Assembly: GCF_042242105.1 (NCBI RefSeq)
Contig: NC_092034.1
Coordinates: forward strand, 4,707,144-4,771,143
Length of the DNA: 64,000 nt
Reading direction: 5' to 3'
DNA from: Pempheris klunzingeri
Lineage: Eukaryota; Chordata; Actinopteri; Acropomatiformes; Pempheridae
The stretch's first letter is position 1; every line of letters starts with the position of its first letter. A program made the position numbers and the translations under genes. The notes beneath the pieces are model-generated. The model was not told the DNA's origin. It did no database searches and saw only the letters and a program-made list of their open reading frames with translations. Positions 13,601 to 34,879 of the stretch are shown here, one piece after another.

Positions 13601-14038
13601 GCATCTCACAGTAGATGATAATCCTGATCAAAACATATGATCAAAGTTAACATGAATAGCTGGTAGAATAAACAATATAAACTACCTGCTGCAGGTATAA
13701 AGAAATTCTGTTTACGTTTTTCAAATGCATTTATAGTAACAGATGTGATGATGAAGGCTTCCACAGCCTGGAAATTTCTGGTTTACTTACCTTGAAAGTG
13801 CTTGAAAATGTCAGATCATGTCCTCCTGTCGCTCTCTACTGTAATGATCTAATAAAGCTCTTAAAAAGCTGTAGGCAGCTGGTTATCATACAACATGATT
13901 TGAAGTGCATCTTGTCCAGACTCGGTATGTCACAAATAGACTAAAGTCGAGTTAAAACTTTTTTCTGTTCTCTTTGACAGGGATGTGTTCATGGCCTGGT
14001 GTGCCATCCGTGGGCAGAACTCCACCACCGTCACATAG
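4326..14038 (+). CDS. tox4: TOX4, HMG-box family member 4 (10 coding exons)
   Basis: Coding exons: 4326-4433, 4668-4736, 8891-9178, 9259-9519, 10308-10628, 11137-11217, 11808-12443, 12545-12699, 13981-14038; with the alternative 1544-1549 start this makes ten. All sites are GT/AG, phases agree, and the product is 658 aa. The N-terminal half is the acidic TOX-family region ([12 protein letters not shown], then [16 protein letters not shown]). A basic nuclear-localisation stretch lies near residues 282-297. The single HMG box (about 298-370; [19 protein letters not shown]) is split by the 10628/11137 intron. A proline/glutamine-rich region follows, then a Cys/His cluster (C610 to about C639) shared with TOX4 orthologues. 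The HMG box binds distorted DNA. In mammals TOX4 works in the nucleus with the PNUTS-PP1 phosphatase complex. The introns carry several repeats, including an LTR-like insertion at 9738-10290. Confidence 0.93.
4565..4612. repeat. (CA)n microsatellite in TOX4 intron
   Basis: About 23 CA units lie 55 bp before the exon at 4668. A second (AC)n run is at 5066-5090 in the next intron. The close position to the acceptor leaves only a short polypyrimidine tract (TCTTTTCCC) downstream of the repeat. Confidence 0.9.
7420..8210. mobile_element. Probable degraded DNA-transposon sequence in TOX4 intron 3
   Basis: A 136-codon minus-strand frame (7516-7926) has biased but unrecognised content. The adjoining 7950-8170 has the look of internal parts of non-autonomous Harbinger-type elements (GCATATGCGTCTGGCTCCAC and a TTTATAAAAC run). 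No terminal repeats could be pinned down. The assignment is an impression from general knowledge of fish repeats, not a match. Confidence 0.25.
9738..10290 (-). mobile_element. LTR-like element (solo LTR candidate), antisense in TOX4 intron 5
   Basis: Read on the minus strand this has the order of a long terminal repeat: three tandem 46-48-bp repeats (plus-strand 10025-10150) as a U3-like enhancer block, a TATAAAAA box (9921-9928), an AATAAA signal (9786-9791), and an end in CA at 9738. The end segment (about 75 bp) recurs with mismatches at 55355-55430. No internal coding region is seen on either side, so a solo LTR is the simplest reading. The far edge and target duplication could not be fixed. 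Confidence 0.55.
10025..10150. repeat. Three tandem 46-48 bp repeats
   Basis: Copies start at GGGAATTCATCCAACAG positions 10025, 10073 and 10119; the last is truncated after CCTTATAT. They are nearly identical: C versus T at one site and a CT indel. They sit where the U3 region of the antisense LTR-like element would be. Confidence 0.85.
12785..13060. mobile_element. Interspersed repeat of the GGGCTGC...CGATTAAT type, TOX4 intron 9
   Basis: It begins AGGGCTGCGACTGATGAC and carries the CTCAATTAATCGATAAG and ATATTCAGTTTAATGTCAC blocks that I associate with a very common fish non-autonomous DNA element of hAT type. Related, more diverged copies are seen at about 61775-62065 and 19690-19900. The family assignment is from memory; the similarity among copies is seen in the sequence. 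Confidence 0.5.
13560..13810. repeat. Dispersed repeat, copy A (TOX4 intron 9)
   Basis: Shares the order TTTTGTCTCCTGGC, TCTCACA, AAAGTTAA, AGCTGGT, GGTATAAAG and GCATTTATAGTAACA with a copy in SUPT16H intron 13 (22640-22870). A partial copy (TATAAATTGATCTCTGTAGGTATAAAGG) is at about 23050-23120. No terminal inverted repeats were identified, so the class is unknown. Confidence 0.6.
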
Positions 14039-15270
14039 GCAAAGGACACGTCTGACGGAGGGGAGCGACGCAAAGAGCGAAAGGGGACGAAGAACAACAC
14101 ATGAAATGCAAAATGAACAGAGGAGTGAATGAATGAATGATAGGCTCAGGTCACTGGCGCATAAATGTTTGTTTTTATCATGTCTGTCGTGGCGGCAAGA
14201 GCGGTCACGTGAAAGCTTATGAGAGTCACTACAGCGTACTTTCCCATGACACCTCGGCTCCCGACACAAACGCCTCTCAACTCAAAACACTTCAGCAGCA
14301 ACGACGGCTCACATTAACAACAGACGGATGAACAATAGTGTTGAAGAAAACGCAGAAGAAGAAACTTGGAGACGTGGCTCTGCTGCCCCCAGACTTTTCT
14401 ATCAATCATCCATTGTGAATTTGAATAATGGACTTGATAAAAAAAAATATATATATAACATTTTATATGGACTTATGGCGTTTTTAATTGTTTTGACAAG
14501 GAAAAAAAGTGCAGGAAGGAATCGAGATCTTGCAGATGAATTCAGTCAAACTTTATTCATTTCAAAAATTCCACTTCATGTGTGTGTGCTTTTCCCTTTT
14601 ACTGTTTTGTTGAGGACTGATTCATGTGAATGAAAGTGATTCTTGTTTAATTATTCTTTTGCGGGTGCTTTGGCATCAAGGGGTCGGCGGCTACTTTGGC
14701 GATTTAACTACGTACGAGCGGCGACTGTGGCGAAGCACAAACGGTTGTGAAGGTAGTTTGGAGTCGTGCAAAAGGGTAAAACCTCCGTAAGAAGCCTTTT
14801 TGAGACGCAGTAGGAATTAATCTACCACCAGCCAAATGCCGTTTGTCACCTTTTTAAGCCACTTTTAGGGGAAATAAACACCAAGTGAAGGATTTTAATT
14901 CAGTCTTTCAAAACAGGTGCTAAAATTCAGGAAAAGAAACCTCTGATCTGCTGAAATATCCCGCAACATAAGGTGCACATTTTGTTTATGAGGAATATTT
15001 GTGATGGGGAAACAAAGAAAATATTGGAATTAAATAAACACACCAGCTCTGACAACACTACTCTAAGTGGAAAGGGAATCCAGTTTGAAAGTTTTACTTT
15101 TGAACATACGTGTCTCATTTAAGGAACTGCTTTCAGGTCTGGTGAATAATCACGTAAGGGAATGGTTGCATCTTAAAAACTGTTCCCAGTCAGATTAAAT
15201 AATGCAGTGATCGGTCTGGTTTATTGTAGATATCATGGAAATGTTTTTAATGGTGAAATAAAATATTTTA
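14039..15270 (+). other. tox4: TOX4 3' UTR
   Basis: Non-coding sequence follows the TAG at 14036-14038. The best polyadenylation signal is AATAAA at 15257-15262; weaker AAATAAAC motifs lie near 14871 and 15030. The exact end is an inference. Confidence 0.5.
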
Positions 15271-15770
15271 TGTTTTAATATACATTTGGTGATGCACATT
15301 TTGGCCTCCCAACTATAGCTTTTTAATAATATAACTTTATCCTCATTTCGGCAAAGGAACAAAACAAATCACATAATTAATAATTTGTTAGATTTATTAT
15401 AACATACATGGGAGTTTTTTTCTTTCTTTCAAATGAAAGCACAAGGACAAATTCCTTGTATACAACAAAGATAAAAGTGCACATGGAGGTGAAGTGGCAG
15501 TTACAGTTTATATAACTATGTTAAAAGCATTTTAAGAAATGTGCAAATAACGGAGTCAAAGTAAAAATTTAGCTTTTTTCTGTAGATTTACATAATGAAT
15601 ATTAAATTTAGCAAAATTAGAAATGCACAGTTAAAAATTTAAAAGTATGTTGTTGCCTAAGATGCCACATGGTACCAAAATAATATAAACTGTTCAATAA
15701 TATGGTTGCTGATAAAGAAAACACAAGTTATTCCTAAAAAGTCCCACAGAAAGGCATAAAATTGAAAGTC
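15271..15770. other. A/T-rich spacer between TOX4 and SUPT16H
   Basis: No exon or repeat is supported. It is low in CpG, in contrast to the promoter-like block that starts at 15.77 kb. Confidence 0.5.
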
Positions 15771-15774
15771 TCGC

Positions 15775-15935
15775 CGTTTCTCGCGAGATTGGCGTCGTCA
15801 GGAGCGTTTGATGACGATGGCGGGAAAACCCACCGTGGCGGGAAAAAGCAGCGTGGTCAACACAAGACAGATGGCGCTGTTGCGCAGTTCAGCGCTACAA
15901 ATTACATTAAAATGCGCCACATACCATCAAATAAA
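15775..15935. promoter_or_regulatory. Promoter-like block: TCTCGCGAGA palindrome plus two E2F-type sites
   Basis: The 10-bp palindrome TCTCGCGAGA is at 15779-15788. Two copies of GGCGGGAAAA, an E2F-type site, follow at 15819-15828 and 15837-15846, then ACAGATGGCGCTG (YY1-like). From established knowledge, TCTCGCGAGA is a strong core promoter element bound by BANP in CpG-island promoters. It lies 0.73 kb before the SUPT16H ATG. It may drive a 5' non-coding SUPT16H exon or an unknown transcript in either direction. Confidence 0.55.
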
Positions 15936-16349
15936 ATTATAGTGACAGAAAAAAGCAGGATGCAAATTAGCGTTTAGTGTTTAGATCTGATTTTTGCTCT
16001 CTTTTCTAAAATTGATTTAGTTGGAAAGACGCGAGAAGGTTTTGTCAGGTGTTATTGTGGTTTTAAATAACATTTGTTTATTATAAAAGCTGATATGTGA
16101 AGACTCGGAGGGGGAGGGAGAGGAAAAAGAAGCACAGGAGGGAGGAAGGAAAGGAGGAGAGAGGGGGGGCTGAGGACTTAATTATAACAGATTGGTGTAT
16201 GCGTGGTTGTGAGTGTGGCGTAAAGCCAAATTACATTAAATTTTTTAATAATTTACCGTATTTTAACCGAGTGCTTGCTTGTTGAGGCCATTGCGTGGCT
16301 TGTTTTTACATGGGTCCTCAGTGAAAAAGGCCTCTGTGGTGCAATTAAA

Positions 16350-16465
16350 AGGGAAGCAGCAGCAGCAGCAGCATCTCGTAGTGGTGTGTGGATCTCAGCA
16401 GGCGTGGAAAGAAAGTGCGTTATTGTTAGTTGACACTGATCATCATCATCATCATCATCATCCGG
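16350..16465. repeat. Short (CAG)n and (CAT)n runs in SUPT16H 5' leader
   Basis: Five CAG units lie near 16358-16372 and about eight CAT units near 16439-16462, just before the ATG at 16516. They are short enough to be stable, but they sit in the likely 5' UTR. Confidence 0.7.
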
Positions 16466-16473
16466 CCTGCTGA

Positions 16474-28130
<11,657 letters not shown>

Positions 28131-28142
28131 ATGTCTCTTTCT

Positions 28143-28178
<36 letters not shown>

Positions 28179-28960
28179 CAAACCTAACTGATCCTCCCTC
28201 CTACCCCCAAATGGCTCTTTTGTCTCGTACACCTCACACAAACACACACTCAGACACACACAATGTGTATATAGACGTAGAAGCTCCTTATTTTTTCGTG
28301 TTGGTCGGTGAAGTGTCATGTTGAAATGGTAAGAAAGAACCAGCAGGACAGTCAACACACGCTCCTCATTCATTAGCTTTTTTTTTTTTTTTCTTTCCTC
28401 CTCTTCATTCCTTCCTCATTCGCTCTTTTCTCCCCTCCCACCTCCATCCATCCATCAGGGTTTCGTGTGAGTGTGTGTGTGCATGTGTGTTTAAATGGGT
28501 TTTTATTGCAAGCATTGTTTATTTTCTGTTTAAAAAAAAACAAAAAGAGGAGTTTCTTAACTAATGGATAAATAAAAGAAAAGACTTGACATATCCTCTG
28601 CCAAGTGTTTTTTATATAAAAACTGAGAAATTTATGATTTCCCCTGATCCTCTCCTCTCCACTTCCTCATCTTCACTTCCCCCCCCTCATGTTTTCCTCA
28701 GTGTTTGTTAAATTGTAGTAATAAGATTGAACATATGTCTTTTTTTGAGTGGGGAGGGGGGCAGATACATTTTTCTGATTCTTTCTTTTTTTAAACGGGG
28801 TTTGTAAATGCACACAGGTACGCACACACACATACATACCGTCTCCCTCGCACTTGACCTCCTCTGTTCCCTTTTTTGTTCATTATGAGTAGATATGTTG
28901 TTGTACTGTTAATTCTGAAAATCCTGTTTTTTGTAATAAAACTAAAAGGAACTGTAGTTG
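28131..28960 (+). other. supt16h: SUPT16H 3' UTR
   Basis: A (CA)n run at 28146-28175 follows the TAA closely. Polyadenylation signals are AATAAA at 28571-28576 and, stronger in context, 28935-28940. Sequence beyond 28960 is T-rich. Confidence 0.6.
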
Positions 28961-29780
28961 TGCTTTTGAATGGGCTGTTTTTTTTTTTTTTTTCTTTTTC
29001 TAAATGGGTTGAACAAAACAAGACACTTGAAGACACATTAGACTCTCGAGATAATGAGATAAGCATTCTTCACTCTTTTACAGAAAAACAACCTCTAAAC
29101 TTAATTTGAACCTAAAACTAAACATTAGTTAAAGAGTTTAAGGGGAGACACTATCGCCATGGCGATGGTGGTTAAATGTTTAGCTATCACCATAAAAGTT
29201 CTTAAAATTCTTGATTCGTTTTGTTAACTTATTAACAAAACAAATCAAGAGTCGAAGGTTTTTACAGAGGAAATCTTTTTTTTTTTTTTTCACTCTATAA
29301 ATCAGGAAATACTGTCAACAACCATAGAAGAAAAAAAAACTCCATTAAATTCTCACTGGCTATGACTGATATATGACCAAACCCCTCCGTAAAGACCATC
29401 ACAATATAGAGGGGAATAAAAAGAGAGTTTGCTGTATGGAAATGCTACTGAAGTGGAGAAAAAAGTAATTTGAAATCTAAGGACACAGATGGACATCCCA
29501 GAATTAACCATCAAAAAATGTGTTAAAGATAAGATGCGTACAGATCCACATTAGCTGCTGAAGTAACTTACTGCACATGGTCTGTTTGAAATAAACAATT
29601 ATCTTTGACACAAAGGCTGAGCTGACAAGCTAAAAGCCTTTAAATTGTTACTCAAGAAAGATTGACACCAAACATCTTTGCAGAAAAAGCTCCTGAGGCA
29701 GCCTGCGCCTTTCGACCTAAACCTGTTCTGCTTAGTTAAGGTCATGTCGTGTCACTCGGAGCAGAGAAGGCATGTGTTTG
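28961..29780. other. Intergenic stretch with a long hairpin
   Basis: No exon is supported. It contains the 14-bp palindrome ATCGCCATGGCGAT (29153-29166) and a 17-bp stem with a 4-nt loop at 29211-29248, described in the findings. Confidence 0.55.
29211..29248. repeat. Inverted repeat, 17-bp arms, 4-nt loop
   Basis: Left arm 29211-29227 (TTGATTCGTTTTGTTAA), loop CTTA, right arm 29232-29248. There is one mismatch in 17 pairs. It lies about 270 bp past the last SUPT16H poly(A) signal. Confidence 0.85.
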
Positions 29781-29839
29781 AGGACCAGAAACGTGTCTGG
29801 TGAGAATTTTTCACCACTTCACCTTTTTTTTTTGAATTG

Positions 29840-29956
29840 TATCCTGCTTGTCCACATCACAGTTTAGTGACCGCAGTGTGTGTTTGTGATCAGAGACAAA
29901 GTGGGATAAAAAAAAATCCTTTTGACAAGTACAACGCAACAAAGACGCAGCTACAG
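29840..29956 (+). other. Probable 5' non-coding exon of C-type lectin gene 1
   Basis: CTACAG|GTAAGT at 29951-29962 is a consensus donor. The matching acceptor TTGCAG ends at 30746, 24 bp before the ATG at 30771. The upstream edge is not defined. This is inferred from splice sites alone. Confidence 0.4.
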
Positions 29957-30770
29957 GTAAGTGGAATTTGTTACGTGATATTTTGCTTTAAATGTAATAA
30001 AATGTCTCTTTATTTTGCTTGGATTTTATCCTCAAACAGAAATATTTGTAATTGCACAATTAGTTCTGGTATCTTAATTTAAATTACTAATACATACTGA
30101 TACGGGTTTTACAGACTAGTTACAGCAGGGAATTTAAAAAATATTTCCATTTCCATAATATTTACCTTTGGTTTTGACTACTTTTTTGTGAGTTTTAATG
30201 AATTGTGCAGTATTGTGAAGACCTGATGTGAAAAATTCACATTAAGGTCCTTTGTTTTAGTAAAAATAACGAAACCTCATGTAATAATGCTGTATTACAA
30301 GTAAAAGTCCTGCTTTCAGAAGCAAACATACCAAAGTATTGTCAGCAAAATGTACTTAAAGTGTTGAATTATTATTACTGATGGATAAATGTGTAAGCAG
30401 CATTGGGCTTAATTTAACTTCAGTAAAAAAGGCATCGTGGTTTGTGATGATTTGTTGGTATTTGCGTGTTCAATTTTGATCTGAAAAGTAACTACATCAG
30501 CCAAACGAATGTAATGAAGTAAAAAGTACATTAATGTGAAGTAGAAATAACATTTTTGAGTACAAATACCTCAAGTTGTGCTTAATTACAGTACTTAAGT
30601 AAATGGACATCCTCCTCTGCCTGGGGCCTTGTGGGCTTTGTTAGCGGAAGCTTTGAGATCGTGTGAGATTTAGAAATGCAAGCATGTTCCTCTTAAGGCA
30701 CTCTGTTTAAAGCAAAAAGGTAAAAGTTGATGTGTGTGTGTTGCAGGAAAAAAAGAAAAGTTGATCAGAC

Positions 30771-33700
30771 ATGAAGTGGAGGCTGTCTGCCCTCGTCTTC
30801 CTCACAGGTAAATATTACTGACACAACACTGTAAAATGTGGGAGTCATTGATATTTATTACATTTGTAAAGTGCAATATGTGCTTTGGAAAAGAGCCAGT
30901 TTGGCCTTGAAATGTGTTTATTTCACAGGTAGGGAGCCACTTACAAAGACAATGACGAGCAGTGTCCTCCATCCACAGGCCTGTGCTCTCTTACCCACTG
31001 CCTTCCTCATCAGTACCACTTCGTCGGCACTGCCCTGCCCTGGCTGAACGCCCAGACGTACTGCCGAGAGCGGTACACTGACCTCGCCACCGTCTGGGAC
31101 GTAGAGGACATGAACCGGCTGGTGAACACAGCCCAGGAGTCCACTGGAGGCTTTACGGGGAAAGCCTGGATCGGGCTGCACGATAACCTCACCAGCTGGA
31201 GGTGGTCATTTTCAGACAGCCGTTACTACAGAGATAAAGAGCGAGACTACAGGAGCTGGGATTTTGGGCAGCCTGACAACTTCCTAGGGGACCAGATGTG
31301 TGTGAAGATGTGGAATGGAGGAGTGTGGGATGACTCCTGGTGCTTCCTGAGAAACCCCTTTATCTGCTACAATGGTCTCAGTTCAGATTGTATAAATGCG
31401 TTTGTAGATGGACACTTAAACAGCTGAAAGAGTTATTCGTGACAGAGTCATGAAGGTCTGTCTGAGATCTCTCTTTCTTTTCTTCATCAGGGATGACCAA
31501 CGCCAGTCAGCGTTTCATTTTTGTTGAGCAGGAGTTGAGCTGGTTTGACGCTCAGCTGCACTGCAGGGAACACTACACAGACCTGGCCAGCGTTAGAGAT
31601 GAGAGAGAGAACCAGGAAATACAGTTTTTGGCCAAATACAGGAGCGTCTGGATTGGCCTCAATAGGTCTGGAAAGAGCTCCCAACAACATCTTTTCAATG
31701 TCTTTTTATGGAGGACCATGTGTTTAGCTCCCAAAATACTCCAGATAAATAGATTCCTGCTAACCTTTGGTAAAACATGATAAAAAGCTCTGCAGAATAT
31801 TCTGTGACAGGGGTTTGTTTGTTTGTTTGTTTGTGGAGGACGCGGGAATGGTCAGATCAAAGTGATTCCACCTACCGCTACTGGAAGCAAGGGCAGCCTG
31901 ATAACGTCGGTGGGGAGCAGAACTGCACTGCAACTGATCTTGGCGACGCAGGCCTGTGGTCGGATGAACGGTGCAACAGGGAGCTGGTTTTCATCTGCTA
32001 TGGAGAAAGTGGTGAGGGGCCCTTTTTCCAGTTTCTGTGAAACTCGCTGCTCGTGCTAAACATTTCTCAATTGTGCTCTAGACAAACCATGTAAATAATA
32101 TCAAATTATTTCAATTATGTCAAAAACAGTGAATGGATTTTACATGAGTGGAGAGGATCCACTCATGGAAGTGGGTGACAGAAATGCAATTTGTCATTCT
32201 TCATTGCACCCTGTCAGTATTTACATAGTTAGGACGATGGAGAATGTGAACCAGGACATCCTTATATGGCAATGCAAATAAAGATTATCGTAAAATATTG
32301 AAGTATGTCGTCCACACAGAAGTGCACCATGCAATGGCTATTACCAGTGAGTAAAATGATGGTGTTAATGTCACACCCTGTGAATACCATGTCTCAATGT
32401 TTGCAGATGAAACTCCAAACAAAACACTGTTATCCACCAGCACAGTTACCCCACATAAAATAACCACCACTCAATGTCTCAATTCTACAGAAGAAGCTCC
32501 ACACAACTCATCCACAACCACAGTCAGCCCAGATAAAGGAACCACCACTGAGACTGAATCCACCACTGGTCATGTCAGTACAGAGAGGACCACATTTATG
32601 CAGCCTTCAACTCCACATGTGGAAACCATTACCAGTGAGTGAATATATTTGTAGTTTTATCGATGGTGGTAACATTTCACCCAGAGAATATCATGTCTCC
32701 ATTTTGCAGATGTAACTCCAAACAAGCCCCTTTGGTCAACCAACCTCATTGTGACCCAAAATAAAAGGACCACTGAGGACGAATCAACCGCTGGTCATTT
32801 CAGTACAGAGAGGACCTCGTTTATGCAGCCTTCAACCACAGAGGGGGACCAAACCAGACCAATTCCCAGTGAGTAAAATTATTTGTAGTTTTATTGATGG
32901 TGGTAACGTCGCATCCTGTGAATACCATGTCTCCATTTTTGCAGATGAAACTCCAGACAAGCCTCTTTTGTCCACCACCACTACCACCAGCACAGTTACC
33001 CCAAATAAAAGAACCACCACTGAGACTGAATCAACCTCTGGTTATCTCAGTACAGAGATTGCGCCATCCATGCAATCTTCAACGAAAGAGGGGGGCCACA
33101 CAAGGACTATTACCAGTGAGTAAAATTGTTTTTAGGTTTCTTCATGGTGGTAACGTCACATCCTGTGAATACCATGTCTCCATTTTTGCAGATGAAACTC
33201 CAGACAAGCCACTTTTGTCCACCACCACGGTGACCCAAAACATAATAACCACCATGGACAAAGACTCTACCAGTACAGAGATAATCTCTAGTATGTCTAT
33301 AAAAGTCTTCAAAGAAATCCATTCAGTGAACAATCTTCACCAAACCTTTTGATGATCATGGTTTTGGCATCAATGTCTCAATTCTACAGAAGAAGCTCCA
33401 CACAACTCATCCACAACCACAGTCAGCCCAGATAAAGGAACCACCACTGAGACTGAATCCACCACTGGTCATGTCAGTACAGATATTATGCTAAATACGC
33501 AATCTTCAACCAAGGAGGTGGACCTCACAAGGGCTATCACCAGTGAGTAAGATTATTTTTAGTAAAGCCTACAGTAGTTTTAGGTTTAAGTTTTGTTGGG
33601 TGTAGCAGAGATCGCCGGGCGGAGAGCTGCACCCTACTGAGTGCACTTTTCTAGTCTTTACCAGAGGTGGCACTTTCACATTCTGTCTCCGTTTTGCAGA

Positions 33701-34740
33701 TGAAACTCCAAGCCAGCCAGATTTATCCACCACCAAAATGTCCACCACTGACGGAGACTCCGTCAGTACAGAAGCTTCATCTCAGCAATATTCAACTCCA
33801 AATGTGGATCAAACAAGAAGTATGCCTAGTGAGGGGAATTATGATTATGAAAACAAAAGTGATTTTAAAGTTAATGATCCATTAAAGGTCACATATTGTG
33901 CAAAATGCACTTTCTAATGTATTTTCAATAAGAATACATACAGACGGCCAAACTATGAGAAAAAAAAACATCCTCTCTTTTTTTCCTCCACCTCCATCTG
34001 CCAGTAAATGTGTGCGAAAACACACTGTTTAGATTTGGTTCCCTTTATGATGTCATAAGGGCATCTGTTGATCATGTGACACCTCCTGAATCCACCTCGC
34101 TGTCCAGCATTGTTTTTTCCTCACTGACGCCGGCTCTTGTAACACGGAAATGTTACACGCAAAAGCAAAGCAGCGGATTGTTCTGTCAGACAGAGGCTGG
34201 AAACAGCTGCAGTGATGTGTTTTTCGACATTAAACCATACAAACATATTCTGGTCGGACATCCAAATACAAGTATGAACCTGAACATGAACATGATATGA
34301 GACCTTTAACCATGTGGCGCCAGTACCTTGCAAGGGTCGTGCCAAAACAAACCCAATTCCAGGATTCCAGGAAGAAACCTGTACGGGACGTCACAGTCAA
34401 CCTTAAGTTCATTAAAAACTAGGCATGTGTGTGTTTGTAAAGTCAGCGGTGTTAATAATGTTTTGTTTTTTTTTAGCAGAACATGTGATAATCCTGGGAG
34501 TGAAATTAACCTCGAAGATACAACTGAGCGAAGACGACATCAGAGAGCAGGTGTTGGTGCAGGTGAGACATCAACGTCCAAAAGGAACTCAAAACCATTG
34601 CCAAGACACAAAAAGGCCGCCTGGATGACAGTAAAATTGCTAAATGAAAATTCTTTGTGCTCTGGCAGTTTCATAATCTTCTGATAGAAACGGGGCTTTC
34701 TACGAGCATCAAGGTGGGCCTGAAGACACCTCTGAAATAA
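30771..34740 (+). CDS. C-type lectin gene 1: two CTLDs plus six-exon mucin-like stalk, secreted
   Basis: Exons: 30771-30807, 30979-31374, 31491-31665, 31839-32011, 32407-32634, 32710-32868, 32945-33115, 33192-33290, 33390-33542, 33700-33828, 34477-34562, 34669-34740; 1878 nt, 625 aa, all phases compatible. MKWRLSALVFLTGLCSLTHC is a signal peptide. CTLD1 (about 25-144) has WIGL, galactose-type QPD and WDD where WND is usual. CTLD2 (145-260) has QPD and WSD and is unusually split by an intron after WIGLN. Residues 260-573 are Thr/Ser-rich, mucin-like and probably O-glycosylated, built from six symmetric phase 1-1 exons starting mostly DETP. The C-terminal 50 residues are the domain shared with lectins 2 and 3. 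No membrane segment is seen, so secretion is inferred. AATAAA is at 34871-34876. A possible extra 27-nt exon (32320-32346) is not counted. Confidence 0.8.
32407..33828 (+). repeat. Tandem mucin exon-intron repeat array in lectin gene 1
   Basis: Six exons (228, 159, 171, 99, 153 and 129 nt) all begin and end in phase 1. Introns 32635-32709, 32869-32944 and 33116-33191 are 75-76 nt and closely alike (GTGAGTAAAATTATTTGTAG ... CCATGTCTCC ... TTTTGCAG). The repeat unit is therefore one exon plus its intron. Segments 32471-32584 and 33370-33483 read as identical over 114 nt. Confidence 0.85.
33882..34309. mobile_element. MITE-like element in lectin gene 1 intron 10
   Basis: Terminal inverted repeats: TTAAAGGTCACATATTGTGC at 33882 against the reverse complement of CATGATATGAGACCTTTAAC ending about 34309. 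The body is about 428 bp without a usable reading frame. A target-site duplication is not clear. This is a non-autonomous DNA transposon by structure. Confidence 0.6.
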
Positions 34741-34879
34741 TGACTGTGATGGAGGGATACATGAGGGAGCAAGGACCAGTGAGCAAATGAAGAAGGAAGA
34801 GGCTGGAAAGGATTAGTCCGGTACATGAAAGGTGAATTGTTTTCACGCTTTTCCCTCCATTTTTGTACGGAATAAACTC

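Noticed and set aside
32407..33828. Regular repeats with spacers resembling a CRISPR array
   Set aside because: Unit size, exon/intron structure, splice sites and open frame show a eukaryotic mucin exon array.
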